NCBI GenBank assembly: GCA_034431435.1
Contig: DAOUDG010000109.1
Location: forward strand, 1 to 64,000
Source: JAHCIE01 sp034431435
Lineage (GTDB): Bacteria > Chloroflexota > Anaerolineae > Epilineales > JAHCIE01
Length of the DNA: 64,000 nucleotides
Direction of reading: 5' to 3'
Shown here: in pieces, positions 17,248 through 26,322 of the stretch
Numbering within the stretch: the first letter of the stretch is position 1
How the letters are laid out: each line of letters begins with the position of its first letter
Made by a program: the position numbers and the translations under genes
The notes under the pieces: generated by a model
The model's database searches: none
Told to the model about the DNA's origin: nothing
The model's input: the letters and a program-made list of their open reading frames with translations, nothing else

Positions 17248-19239
17248 CTAGCGGATCACCCGCAGTGCGGCGACCTCCGCCGCGTTGTCGGGCGCGCCAG
17301 GGGCCGGGAGGCGCTGGCCGTCGCGCCAGTCGTACCAGCCGACGCGCACCGCCAGGTCGCCCGGTGGGGCGTCGGGGGCGATGGGCACGCTCACCCGCTG
17401 GATGATGCGCTCGCCCGGCTGCCAGCCGGTGGTCGGGTAGCTGCCGCCGAGGGGGGGGCCGTCAAACTGGCCGACCAGGCGACCGTCGTCGGCGACGAGA
17501 TGAACGAAGAAGTTGGCGTCGGTGGTTGTCGGTTGCAGGGCCAGCCAGTCCAGGGTCACGTCGACACTCTGGCCGGGGCGGGCGATGGTGGGCGCGACCA
17601 TCACCCCTTGCAGGCGAACGGCGTCGCCGAAGGTCGGGGGAGTCGCCAGCGCGCCGACAACAGGGGGCCGGGCAGCCACTGGCAGGCGGTAGACGACCAG
17701 CTGCGCCTCCGCCGAGGGCGCGGCCATCGACTCGCGCTGCATGCCCGGCCAGCGGGCGGCGAACTGCTCAGCGTCCTTCGCCTCCCACGTCTCGAACACA
17801 TAGCGGGTGTCGCCGTTGGCGGGCACAACGAGGCCGTGGCGCGGATCGAAGCTGTGCGGCGGGCGTTCGTCGTTCGCCATCCGCACCGGCGTCTGGCCCC
17901 ACACGCCTGGCGTCACGTACGTCGGTCCGAGGGCCGTCAGCGACGCCACCTGCTCGCCGCGCTGGATAGCCGCCCCACGGTAGACATCGTGAATCTCCGG
18001 CGAGGTGGCGTAGGGGCCAAACACGTCCCGGATCGACCACGCGCCACTGACGATAACGGCCACGGCCACCAAGCCCCAGGCGAGCCAGGATGTGACGCGG
18101 CCTTGCAGCCAGTCGCCCACCCACACCAGTCCCCAGGCGGGCAGCAGGAACAGGGTTGGCCAGATGCCAGTCAGCCGGCCGTAGTGGGGTGTGCCGTCGC
18201 TCAGCCACGATGGGGCAAGCATCACGACGAAGGCCACGGCCACCAACACCGCCGCCGACCGCGCAACCCGCCCGCGCCGGCCGAGCAAGTCGCCCCCCAG
18301 CAGCGTCAGTCCGACCACAAGGAACACGGCCATGACGGGGTCGAACACCGGCCGACCCGGTAGGTTCTCCCAGCCCGATTCGGTCCCGCGCACGATAGGC
18401 ATCATGGCCAGCCTGGCGGCGTTGCTTGCCAGCGCGCCAACGAGGTTGCCGCCGTTGACGTCAGGGTTGAGGATGGAGACCTGTCCCGCCCGCAGGCCAA
18501 GCAGCGTCGGGTTGTCGCGGAAGTAGGCCAGGAGTGGCAAGCCGAGAACGCCCGTCACGCCGAGGGCCACGACCAGCCGCCCCAAAGGCCGCCACGACCG
18601 GGTCGCCACGGCTACCCACAGCGCGGACAGGGCCAGGATGACCGGTGTGAGGCGGCCGTTGGTGTGGGTGTACAGGCCAGCGGCGACAAAGACGCCCGAC
18701 AACGCAGCCCAGACCCACGGCTGCCACGGCCGGGCGCGCCTGTCGCCGAGGGCTTGCCACCATGCCCAGAGCGCCAGAGTCACCCACAGCGCCAGCGCCC
18801 CCGCCCGCAGCCCCTGGTGCGCCTTGGCGACGGGCCAGAAGGTGACGGCGAGCAGCGTCGCGCTGAGCAACGCTGTCAGGCGCGGGCGAGGCAGGGGCAG
18901 CGACTGGACGAATATGTACTGAGCCAGGACCGTCAGCGCGCCCGCCAGCGCAGCGGGCAGGCGGACGGCCCACGGCGTCAGGCCGAAGACGTCGATGGTC
19001 AGGGCTTGCAGATAGATGAACAGCGGCTCGCGCCCGAAATTGCCGGGCAGGAAGACCGGTCGCGCCCCGCGGAGAATAGCCAGGGCATCGATGGCGTTGT
19101 AGCCCTCGTCGTGATGCAGGCCGAGGGGCAACGAGCCGAGTTGCGCCAGCCGCAGGGCGAGGCCGACCGCAAGTACCACGGCGAGGGCCACGCCGAGCCA
19201 GAGACCGGCACGGCGGGTGGCAGGTGGGGTGACGGACAT
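17248..19239 (-). CDS. GT-C (PMT/ArnT-type) membrane glycosyltransferase
   Basis: A 663-residue multi-span glycosyltransferase that would transfer sugars from a polyprenyl-phosphate donor on the outer face of the membrane. The first span (GLWLGVALAVVLAVGLALRL) is followed by the catalytic-loop motif HHDEGYNAIDALAI, whose acidic pair is the GT-C hallmark, then GREPLFIYLQAL and about ten further spans. After residue 480 the protein is soluble, ending in a beta-rich domain (DVTLDWLALQ, FFVHLVADDG, VGWYDWRDGQRLPAPG) also present in its divergent neighbour. ATG 19239 is chosen because a TATAAT lies 7 bases upstream and the longer form lacks family sequence. Confidence 0.85.
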   Translation of the reverse strand: MSVTPPATRRAGLWLGVALAVVLAVGLALRLAQLGSLPLGLHHDEGYNAIDALAILRGARPVFLPGNFGREPLFIYLQALTIDVFGLTPWAVRLPAALAGALTVLAQYIFVQSLPLPRPRLTALLSATLLAVTFWPVAKAHQGLRAGALALWVTLALWAWWQALGDRRARPWQPWVWAALSGVFVAAGLYTHTNGRLTPVILALSALWVAVATRSWRPLGRLVVALGVTGVLGLPLLAYFRDNPTLLGLRAGQVSILNPDVNGGNLVGALASNAARLAMMPIVRGTESGWENLPGRPVFDPVMAVFLVVGLTLLGGDLLGRRGRVARSAAVLVAVAFVVMLAPSWLSDGTPHYGRLTGIWPTLFLLPAWGLVWVGDWLQGRVTSWLAWGLVAVAVIVSGAWSIRDVFGPYATSPEIHDVYRGAAIQRGEQVASLTALGPTYVTPGVWGQTPVRMANDERPPHSFDPRHGLVVPANGDTRYVFETWEAKDAEQFAARWPGMQRESMAAPSAEAQLVVYRLPVAARPPVVGALATPPTFGDAVRLQGVMVAPTIARPGQSVDVTLDWLALQPTTTDANFFVHLVADDGRLVGQFDGPPLGGSYPTTGWQPGERIIQRVSVPIAPDAPPGDLAVRVGWYDWRDGQRLPAPGAPDNAAEVAALRVIR

Positions 19240-19246
19240 AGCCGCA

Positions 19247-19252
19247 ATTATA
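19247..19252 (-). promoter_or_regulatory. -10 box for the minus-strand GT-C gene
   Basis: TATAAT on the minus strand ending 8 bases before the A of ATG 19239, so the mRNA would be leaderless. No clear -35 box. Confidence 0.5.
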
Positions 19253-19323
19253 CACGCGCTCCTGTTTCCTGGAGTGCGGGAACCGTGCCCCCGTTGGCGG
19301 CGGACACCACCATCTGCCTCTTC

Positions 19324-19352
19324 TTGGAGCGCCCCAAGCGCCTGAGTACAAT
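19324..19352 (+). promoter_or_regulatory. promoter of the plus-strand GT-C gene, leaderless geometry
   Basis: TTGGAG 19324-19329, 17-base spacer, TACAAT 19347-19352. The start would fall at about 19359-19361 and ATG is at 19362; no ribosome site is present. Confidence 0.55.
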
Positions 19353-19361
19353 TTGCAGGCA

Positions 19362-21692
19362 ATGTCTGCCCAACCCACCCTAACCACTCCCAACCGACGC
19401 CTCGCGGCCCTCCTGCTGGGGCTGGCGCTGGTCGTGCTCCTGCTGGCGTTCGGCCTGCGCCTGTACCGCCTCGACGGCCAGAGCTTCTGGTACGACGAGG
19501 GCACGTCGGTCGTCCTGGCCGGCCGTGATCTACCCACCATCGCCCGCGATGCCGCCGCTGACATCCACCCGCCTCTGTACTACTTTCTGCTCCACTACTG
19601 GACCGCCGCCTTCGGCATGAGCGAGGTCGCCGCGCGCAGCCTGTCGGTTGTGCTGGGTGTGCTGCTGGTCGGCGTGACCTGGCTGCTGGGCCGACGACTC
19701 TTGGGCGTCTGGACGGCGCTGGCCGCTGCGCTGCTGGCCGCTGTATCGCCGGTGGCCGTGTACTACGCCCAGGAGACGCGCATGTACACCCTGGCGGCCC
19801 TGCTTGGCGCGGCCAGTGTCCTGGCGGCGGTGTATCTTATCCAGGGCTGGCAGGCGGGGCGTGGCTGGTGGCCGCTGGCTCTAGGGGGCTACGTCGCCGC
19901 CACCCTCGGCGCGCTGTATAGCCACTACTTCGCGTTCACCGCGCCCCTGGCCGCCAGCCTCATTGTCCTGGTGTGGGCTGCGCAACGGCGCGCCTGGCGC
20001 AGCCTGGCAGTGTGGGTTGGCGCGAACCTGCTCATTGCCGCCGTGTTTCTGCCCTGGCTGTGGCGCGCCCTGCCGGGCATCCGCGCCTGGCCTGCCGTCA
20101 GCGCGCCTTTCACGATTCCCTTCCTGGTGCAGGATAGCCTGCGCGTGTTCAGCCTGGGGCGCGGGACGGAATGGTCGCCCTGGGCGCTGCTCTTCGCCGT
20201 GCTGCTTGTCGCTGGCGCGCTGCTGCCTGCGCCGAAGCGGGAGCCGCTGGCCGTTCCCGCCACCGAAACCCTGAGTGACGGCTTCGCACGCTACGCTGTG
20301 ACCGTCTATCTGGCCGCGCCGCTGCTGGTCATGTTCATTCTGTCCCTCGGCCGCCCGATGTACAACCCCAAGTTCCTGCTGGTAGTCCTGCCGCCCTTCG
20401 CGCTGCTGGTGGCGCGGGGCGCGCTGCTGCCCGCTCGCTGGTGGCCACGCGCGGGGGCGGTTGCCTCCACGCTGCTGCTGTTGGGTGTGGTGGGCATCTC
20501 GCTTATGGGCCTGCGCGGTTACTACTTCGACCCGCGCCAGGCGCGCGACGACTACCGGGGGATTGCCCACTATCTGGCCGCGGCGGGCCGTCCGGGCGAC
20601 GCCGTCCTTCTCAACGCCCCTGCCCAGGCCGAGGTGTTCGGCTTATACGACAGCGGCAACCTGCCTGTCTACCCGCTACCCCGACAGCGCCCACCCGACC
20701 GCGCCGCTACCGAGGCGACCCTGGCCGAACTGGCCCGCGACCACCAGCGATTGTTCGGTATCTTCTGGGCCACCAACGAAAGCGATCCGCAGGGCATCGT
20801 CGAGGGCTGGCTCAACAGTCACGCCTACAAGGCCGCCGATAGCTGGTGGGGCAACCTCCGCCTTACCATGTACGCCTTGCCCACCACGAGTGGCGAAGCG
20901 CGCCCCATCGGCGCGCGGCTGGGTGACCAGTTCACGCTGGACGCGGCGCGACTGGCGGCGACGAGCGTCGAGGCGGGCGACGTACTGCCCCTGTCGCTGC
21001 GCTGGACGGCCCTGCAAGCCATCGACAAGAACGTGACCGTGTTCGTGCATCTCGTCGCACCCAACGGCGTCATCCTCGCCCAGCGCGATGCCGCTCCGGC
21101 CGGCAAGCCCACGACGGGTTGGCCCGCCAGTGAGAGCCGCGACGATAACCACGGCGTCTTCGTCCCGTTTGGAGCGCCGCCCGGCCCCGCCGAGTTGCGT
21201 GTTGGCCTGTACGATGCGGCCACCGGCCAGCGATTGCCCGTGGCGGGCGGTGGCGACTATGTGAGCCTCGGTCCTGTGGAGGTGCGTCGGCCGGCCACCA
21301 CGCCCCCGGTGGAGGTCTTCAATCTGCCCGTACGTAGCGATGCGCCTTTCGGCGACCTGACGTTGCTCGGCCTGAGCGCGTTCAGGCGCGGTTTCGACCA
21401 CGCCCCCGACACGCCGATTCACCCCGGTGACGAGCTGCAAGTCACCCTCTACTGGCAGGCGGGCCGCGATGCCCCGCGCCCACCGGCCGGCGATCTGACT
21501 CTCGCCCTGGGCGATGCCGTCGCTGGCGTCGACGCCACGCCCGGCGCGACCTACCCGCTGGACCAGTGGCGGGCGGGCGAGGTCGTGCGCGCCGTCCATC
21601 TCCTCACCCTCCCCGCGGACCTGCCGCCGGGGCGCTATGCGCTCACGCTCGGCGACGTGCGCCGCATGGACATCGATGTCACCGCTCCATGA
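19362..21692 (+). CDS. GT-C (PMT-type) membrane glycosyltransferase
   Basis: A 776-residue membrane glycosyltransferase. The first span (LAALLLGLALVVLLLAFGL) leads to QSFWYDEGTSVVLAGRDL with the acidic catalytic residue pair, then DIHPPLYYFLLHYW and repeated spans to about residue 400, including YYAQETRMYTLAALLGAA. The C-terminal half is soluble and holds two beta-rich segments: residues about 520-640 (SLRWTALQ, TVFVHLVAPNG, ELRVGLYDAATGQRLPV) and a second one ending in PPGRYALTLGDV. The first matches the tail of the divergent neighbour at 17248-19239. ATG 19362 rather than TTG 19353 is chosen from the promoter position. Target polymer unknown. Confidence 0.85.
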   Translation: MSAQPTLTTPNRRLAALLLGLALVVLLLAFGLRLYRLDGQSFWYDEGTSVVLAGRDLPTIARDAAADIHPPLYYFLLHYWTAAFGMSEVAARSLSVVLGVLLVGVTWLLGRRLLGVWTALAAALLAAVSPVAVYYAQETRMYTLAALLGAASVLAAVYLIQGWQAGRGWWPLALGGYVAATLGALYSHYFAFTAPLAASLIVLVWAAQRRAWRSLAVWVGANLLIAAVFLPWLWRALPGIRAWPAVSAPFTIPFLVQDSLRVFSLGRGTEWSPWALLFAVLLVAGALLPAPKREPLAVPATETLSDGFARYAVTVYLAAPLLVMFILSLGRPMYNPKFLLVVLPPFALLVARGALLPARWWPRAGAVASTLLLLGVVGISLMGLRGYYFDPRQARDDYRGIAHYLAAAGRPGDAVLLNAPAQAEVFGLYDSGNLPVYPLPRQRPPDRAATEATLAELARDHQRLFGIFWATNESDPQGIVEGWLNSHAYKAADSWWGNLRLTMYALPTTSGEARPIGARLGDQFTLDAARLAATSVEAGDVLPLSLRWTALQAIDKNVTVFVHLVAPNGVILAQRDAAPAGKPTTGWPASESRDDNHGVFVPFGAPPGPAELRVGLYDAATGQRLPVAGGGDYVSLGPVEVRRPATTPPVEVFNLPVRSDAPFGDLTLLGLSAFRRGFDHAPDTPIHPGDELQVTLYWQAGRDAPRPPAGDLTLALGDAVAGVDATPGATYPLDQWRAGEVVRAVHLLTLPADLPPGRYALTLGDVRRMDIDVTAP

Positions 21693-21715
21693 CGTGCGAT
21701 TGAGCTGAATTGCAA

Positions 21716-21734
21716 CGCCGGGCCATCGCCGGCG
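21716..21734. terminator. hairpin between convergent genes
   Basis: CGCCGG-GCCATCG-CCGGCG, a 6-bp stem between the plus-strand GT-C gene and the minus-strand flavoprotein gene. Confidence 0.45.
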
Positions 21735-21741
21735 GTCGTGG

Positions 21742-22929
21742 TCACGCGCTAGGCTCGAAGGCAGACTGACTCAGGCCGAGAACAGCGCGGACGAGGCGAT
21801 TCTTGAGCTTTGGGCGGAGATTGGCGGCGGCGACGAGGACGTTCATGGACAGGGTGTTCATGTAGCGCACCTGGACGCGATGGCAGAAGAGGAACAGGCC
21901 CTGGTAGCGGGCGCGAAGCTCGGCGTCGTAGGCTTGCAGCCGCGCTGCGGACAGGTCGTCGTCGGCGAGCATAGCCTCAAGGTGGCGGGCGGCGGTGCGG
22001 CCCGTCTCCAGGGCGTAGTCGATGCCTTCGCCGGTCAAGGGATTGACCAGCCCAGCTGCCTCGCCAACCAGCAGGGTACGTGGGGCGTAGGTGGGCGAGG
22101 TGGCGAAATCGGTGCGCAGAGGATAGCCCTTGACCGGGCCGACCTGGCGCGCGCCAGTCAGTAGGGCGCGCAGGGGTGGGCTGGCGACGAAATGGTCATA
22201 GGCGGCTCTGGCCGTGTCGGGCATGCGGTGGGCGTTGGCGGGCGTGCGGAAGAAGCCCGCGCCGACGTTCGCGCTGGTGGGGGAGGTGGGGAAGACCCAG
22301 CCGTAGCCAGGCAGGGGCACGTGGTCGAAGCGGAACTCGACCGCGTCGCGCAGGCCGGACACATCTTCGAAGTAGGCGCGGGCAGCGAGCATCACGGGCG
22401 GCGGCGCGTTCAGGACACCCATTGTCAGTAGCAGGCGCGTCGCCGCGCCTACGGCGACGATGGCGGCGCGCGCGCGGTAGGTTTGCGGGCCGTCGGCCGT
22501 ATCGCCGACCAGGCTCACGCCCTGCTCGTCGGCGCCGATGGCCTTGACCGTCACGCGGGGCCGGAAGTCGGCGCCGGCCGTGACGGCGCAGCGGCGGAGG
22601 GCGTCGTCCAGGACCAGGCGCGGCACAACCATCGCGTGGTCAGGCCAGTCGGCGACCTGGGGCAGTCGCGCGCCGACGGCCCAGCCCCAGGGGGCGACGA
22701 CGCGCATGTTGGGTGTGGCGTGGCCCAGGCTGGCGACGGTAGCGAGGCAGCCCAGGGCGCGCAGGACGCCCAGGGCGCGAGGGCTGAGGCCGTCGCCGCA
22801 GGTCTTGTCACGGGGAAAGTCGAACTTGTCGAGGAGCAGAACACGCCGACCGGCCCGGGCCAGGAAGCTGGCCGCCGAGGAGCCGCCAGGGCCAGCGCCG
22901 ACGACGGCGACATCGTAGCGGTCGGTCAT
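21742..22929 (-). CDS. geranylgeranyl reductase-family FAD-dependent oxidoreductase
   Basis: A 395-residue flavoprotein of the geranylgeranyl reductase family, which reduces isoprenoid chains of lipids, quinones or chlorophyll. The FAD-binding Rossmann motif VVGAGPGGSSAASFLARAG is at residues 9-27, DKTCGDGLSPRALG is the family active-site segment, and LLVGEAAGLVNPLTGEGIDYAL is the second FAD motif. ATG 22929 lies 16 bases from the stop of the glycosidase gene, so they probably share a transcript. A UbiA-family prenyltransferase at the window end could offer a substrate type, but they are 40 kb apart. The substrate is unknown. Confidence 0.85.
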   Translation of the reverse strand: MTDRYDVAVVGAGPGGSSAASFLARAGRRVLLLDKFDFPRDKTCGDGLSPRALGVLRALGCLATVASLGHATPNMRVVAPWGWAVGARLPQVADWPDHAMVVPRLVLDDALRRCAVTAGADFRPRVTVKAIGADEQGVSLVGDTADGPQTYRARAAIVAVGAATRLLLTMGVLNAPPPVMLAARAYFEDVSGLRDAVEFRFDHVPLPGYGWVFPTSPTSANVGAGFFRTPANAHRMPDTARAAYDHFVASPPLRALLTGARQVGPVKGYPLRTDFATSPTYAPRTLLVGEAAGLVNPLTGEGIDYALETGRTAARHLEAMLADDDLSAARLQAYDAELRARYQGLFLFCHRVQVRYMNTLSMNVLVAAANLRPKLKNRLVRAVLGLSQSAFEPSA

Positions 22930-22944
22930 GGGGCGGCGGGTCGG

Positions 22945-24657
22945 CTAGCGTTGGCGGCGGCGGAGGTAGGTCTTCCAGGCCTGACTCACCACGGCGTAAT
23001 CTTCGGGACGCAGCGGTTCGCCGGTGCGGTCGATGGCGGTGGCGTAATAGAGGGATGGGTTGCCCAGGTAGACCTGGCGCTGGACGTAGCTGAGCCACTG
23101 GGCGCGATCGAGGCTGGGCCAGCTGTTGGTGTCGATGAGCCAGTCAGCGCTGGCGGCGCGAGCCACGCGGGCGCGGTGGGTCATGTTGGTGAGGATGTCG
23201 GCAGTGGTGAACTGATCGGCCATATCCATGCGCACGGTATTGTTGAGCCGAATCATGTCGACGATGTTGCAGAAGTAGGGGTCGGGTGTCTGGCTGACGA
23301 TGAGGGCGTCGGGCTTGATACTCTTGGCGGCGTCAGACAATTGAGCGATGAGGTCACGCAGCAGCTCGATGCCCCACGAGCGCCCCTGGACCTGGGCAGC
23401 GCGCCCATAGGGTGTGCGATGAGCGAAGTCGATCTTGAAGCCGTCGGCGTCCAGGTCGCCGATAAGACGGGCGACTGCCCGGGACAGACGCTCGCGATAG
23501 GCGGCGCTGGTCGGGTCAACGCTGCCTTCGGGCCAGGGGCTATGGCTCACCTGTTCCTCGACAGGTACACCCTCCGCATCCCACGCTTTCCACCACAAGA
23601 TCACGCGCCGGCCCATCTCGTGCTGGCGGCGGATGAAGCCGCGCATGTCGGGCCACTTGGCCGGGTCAGGGCGCGGGTCGCCATAGCGGCCTTGCCACTT
23701 GTCGTCGATGACGATGATGCCAGGGTGAAGATCATGGGCGGCCAGGGTGTTCAGCCAGCGCTCGTAATTGGCCTGTGTGGCGAAGGCTGAGGGAGGCTTG
23801 CCGTTGCGGTTCGACAGGGCGACCTGCTCACCCCAACCGCAGAAGATAGGCGACCGCCACCACAGCGCGGAGGGGGTGGCGTGTTGGGGAGTGGCTCCGT
23901 ACATGGCGCGCCACGCACTGGCCGCCGCCAGCGCGTCGTACTCGTCGGCGGCGCCCAGCAGGGCGATGCGCGGGCTGGTCCACTCGCCTCCGGTGGCGGT
24001 GTGGGCGGCATAGTTGAGGCGGAACTCAAAGCCTCCGTCGCCCTCGTAGCTGAAGTCCTCAAAGGTGTGGGCGCCCGGCCTGGCTGCGACAGCGGCCGCC
24101 AGCCAGTTGGCGGTGGCGGCGCGCAGACAGAAGGCGAGGGGCGCAGGCGTAAAGAACCACGCGCCATTCAGCCAGTCGGTGTGGTCGCGGACGCTGATGA
24201 TGGCGCGAGCGTCGGGGGCGAAGTTCTGCTTGAGCTGGGCGTTGGGGCTGGGATCGAAGACGCGGTTGAAGTGGGCCGTGGAGCGGGCGGGGCCGGTGGG
24301 CGTCCAACCACCGAAGAGGTGGACATTCTCGACGAGGTCATCACCCTCGACACGAATATCCAGTTCGACCATCTCATCGCGGCAGCGCAGCTTGGTGACA
24401 CGCTGCCCCCAGAGGCTCGATTGGCTACGGACGATGAAGACGACGCGGCCCGGCTTTTCCTTGGCGATAGGCGCGGCGACACTCAGGGTGACGTCAGGGC
24501 CTTCTACGCTGTCGACGGCGCCGGGCAGAAACAGGCGGGCGACGGGGGCGCTATCCCGCGACAGGTCGGCCCACGTACCATCATTCGCGTTCAGAATTAG
24601 GCGGTACTGCTCAGTCTCAACGATCAGGCGGTCGCCGACTTGACGTAGGGCTGGCAT
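22945..24657 (-). CDS. TIM-barrel glycoside hydrolase, alpha-galactosidase/GH31-36-like
   Basis: A 570-residue putative glycosidase. The N-terminal 200 residues are beta-rich (MPALRQVGDRLIVETEQYRL onward); the C-terminal part is a TIM barrel with PGIIVIDDKWQGRYGD, GRRVILWWKAWDAEGVP and DADGFKIDFAHR, where the Asp in KID is the likely nucleophile as in clan GH-D enzymes. Further barrel strands are DALIVSQTPDPYF and RLNNTVRMDM. No signal peptide is seen with ATG 24657; longer in-frame starts extend across the repeat-bearing intergenic region and lack family sequence. The flavoprotein gene follows on the same strand. Exact substrate cannot be stated. Confidence 0.75.
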   Translation of the reverse strand: MPALRQVGDRLIVETEQYRLILNANDGTWADLSRDSAPVARLFLPGAVDSVEGPDVTLSVAAPIAKEKPGRVVFIVRSQSSLWGQRVTKLRCRDEMVELDIRVEGDDLVENVHLFGGWTPTGPARSTAHFNRVFDPSPNAQLKQNFAPDARAIISVRDHTDWLNGAWFFTPAPLAFCLRAATANWLAAAVAARPGAHTFEDFSYEGDGGFEFRLNYAAHTATGGEWTSPRIALLGAADEYDALAAASAWRAMYGATPQHATPSALWWRSPIFCGWGEQVALSNRNGKPPSAFATQANYERWLNTLAAHDLHPGIIVIDDKWQGRYGDPRPDPAKWPDMRGFIRRQHEMGRRVILWWKAWDAEGVPVEEQVSHSPWPEGSVDPTSAAYRERLSRAVARLIGDLDADGFKIDFAHRTPYGRAAQVQGRSWGIELLRDLIAQLSDAAKSIKPDALIVSQTPDPYFCNIVDMIRLNNTVRMDMADQFTTADILTNMTHRARVARAASADWLIDTNSWPSLDRAQWLSYVQRQVYLGNPSLYYATAIDRTGEPLRPEDYAVVSQAWKTYLRRRQR

Positions 24658-24813
24658 AGGCCTCTTCGTGCTCCACGGGAAGCGTCGCGCCGCGCTGGCG
24701 CCGGGAAGTCCCTCCCTATTTGGTTGCGTAAAGGAGCGGGGTCTTACGAATGTCGACCACGGACCACCGACCGCTGAAGCTGCCCACGGCGGGCAATGCG
24801 GCGGCGGTACGGA

Positions 24814-24838
24814 GGACACGAAGGCACGAAGGCGCGAA
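24814..24838. repeat. dispersed repeat, copy iii (half element)
   Basis: GGACACGAAGGCACGAAGG followed by CGCGAA, matching 15881-15905 at 24 of 25 positions, in the 190-base gap 24658-24847. No clear opposite arm is seen. The gap holds nothing else I recognise. Confidence 0.6.
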
Positions 24839-24847
24839 GGAGGAAAG

Positions 24848-25138
24848 CTATAAGATCTCGATCTCGTAGGTGACCAGTTCCACGTCGAGACGCTCACGCT
24901 CCAGCCAGTCGATGCACTTTTCGAGGATGGCGTGGGCATGACCGGCCTCGTTGGCGGCGACAGCCAGGCCGATGATGGTCATGCCGGGCGCGTCGAGGAG
25001 GTCAATCTCAGCGGCGGAGACGAGGAACTCCCGCCGCAGGGCGGTCAGGATGGGGCGCAGGACACTGCGCTTATCCTTCAGCGTGGCCGCCCCGTAGATA
25101 CGCATTTCGATGCTGCACGCGCCGATGATCAGGGCCAT
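24848..25138 (-). CDS. DUF503 (YlxP-like) protein
   Basis: A 96-residue DUF503 protein. Family hallmarks are the N-terminal strand LIIGACSIEMRIYGAATLKDKRSVLRPI, the LKDKR helix start, and the ferredoxin-like pattern ending VELVTYEIEIL. In Firmicutes the homologue YlxP sits in the nusA-infB region; here it does not. Its ATG 25138 overlaps the end of the metallophosphoesterase gene by 10 bases, so the two are co-translated. Molecular role is not established for the family. Confidence 0.85.
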   Translation of the reverse strand: MALIIGACSIEMRIYGAATLKDKRSVLRPILTALRREFLVSAAEIDLLDAPGMTIIGLAVAANEAGHAHAILEKCIDWLERERLDVELVTYEIEIL

Positions 25139-26286
25139 GCCTGGGCAACCTCGGGGCGGGTGAGGGGAATCGCCTCGCGCAGGACCAGCCGGTCGCCGTC
25201 GAGCTTATAGACCCCGGCGTGCTCCGCGTCCAGGATTGCCAGAGTATTGACATGGTCGGTGTTGCGCTTGTGCGGCTCGACGAACCAGCAGCCAGAGTTG
25301 AGCAAGTGTAGAGTCTCGCCGCTGGGCAGCGCGACGGACGCAAGGCCGGAGCGGTGGCTGTGGCCGAACACCAGGATCTCCGGGGCAACGAAGTCGGGGC
25401 CGGCCTCGGCGGCCATGAGGCGCAGCAGCCAGTGGGCCGAGTCGGCGAAGCGTTCGACGTCTACCTCCGGCGTGCCGCGCTCGCGCATTGAGCTGGAAGA
25501 GCGGAGGAGGTCGCGGATGCGCGCCAGCAGGGTCCAACCCCACCACGTCTTCCAGCCCTGCACCTGCTGCCAGTAGGCCTGCAAGCGGTCAGGGGTGCGG
25601 TCACCCAGGGAGCCAGCGTAGACCATCTCGTAGAAGATGCTGATGCCGCGCTCAAGGTCCTCGCGGGTCAGGGTTGACAGGCCGACGCCCTCTAGCCGCT
25701 TGAGAATCAGCATGGGGAAACTGGCAAACAGGTCGCCGCCCTTGAGAGTCGCCAGATGATGACCGTGGTGAAATACGACCCGTCGCCCGCCAACGGTACG
25801 CACGTAGTCGGGGTACTTGACCACGAAACGGTCGCGGACCTGTGGCCCCACCAGGCCGACCAGGAATGAGTCGGTATAGGTGTAGTCGGGGCGGTAGCGG
25901 CGCGGCGGCTGCTCGCCACGCCGGAGATACGCGGTCTGGTCTTGCTCGATATGCTGAATCAGAAGGTGATAGTCGTGGTTACCCGGTACGTAGGTGATGC
26001 GCTCGACAGGCAGCGACGACAACCGCGCCAGAAAGGGGGCAGCCTCGCGGCGCGCGAGGGCGAAGGGCGCGCCCCACATCTCCCAGATATCCCCCAGTAG
26101 GACGATCTCATCGAGGGGGCCGAGCTGTTCCAGGGCGCGGAACAGATAGGCCAGGGTGGCGGCGGCCGGCGCGCGGCGTGTCACGTCATGGGTGGTCGCG
26201 CCCAGAGTGGCCATGTCTTCACCGAAGTGGGTATCGCTGATGACAACAACAGGCTTCTGGGGGCGGGACGATGCCAGGTCAAACAT
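25129..26286 (-). CDS. calcineurin-like metallophosphoesterase
   Basis: A 385-residue metallophosphoesterase with all metal-binding motifs: SDTHFGED (Asp18, His20), LLGDIWEMWG, GNHDYH, FHHGHH and FGHSHRSG. These bind two metal ions for phosphoester hydrolysis. The middle (residues about 190-270) is a helical insertion. ATG 26286 is used because GGAGAA precedes it; TTG 26298 is possible. It resembles UDP-2,3-diacylglucosamine hydrolase-type (LpxH-like) enzymes only in general form. The gene is followed by DUF503 with a 10-base overlap. Confidence 0.85.
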   Translation of the reverse strand: MFDLASSRPQKPVVVISDTHFGEDMATLGATTHDVTRRAPAAATLAYLFRALEQLGPLDEIVLLGDIWEMWGAPFALARREAAPFLARLSSLPVERITYVPGNHDYHLLIQHIEQDQTAYLRRGEQPPRRYRPDYTYTDSFLVGLVGPQVRDRFVVKYPDYVRTVGGRRVVFHHGHHLATLKGGDLFASFPMLILKRLEGVGLSTLTREDLERGISIFYEMVYAGSLGDRTPDRLQAYWQQVQGWKTWWGWTLLARIRDLLRSSSSMRERGTPEVDVERFADSAHWLLRLMAAEAGPDFVAPEILVFGHSHRSGLASVALPSGETLHLLNSGCWFVEPHKRNTDHVNTLAILDAEHAGVYKLDGDRLVLREAIPLTRPEVAQAWP

Positions 26287-26322
26287 GCATTTCTCCAACC
26301 ATCAGCCGCAAGGCTGGCCGAC

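Noticed and set aside
17233..18363. Plus-strand ORF of 376 codons opposite the GT-C gene
   Set aside because: Low-complexity Arg/Gly/His composition and no family sequence; shadow of the real minus-strand gene.
22483..23790. Plus-strand ORF of 435 codons opposite the flavoprotein and glycosidase genes
   Set aside because: It crosses two real minus-strand genes and shows shadow composition.
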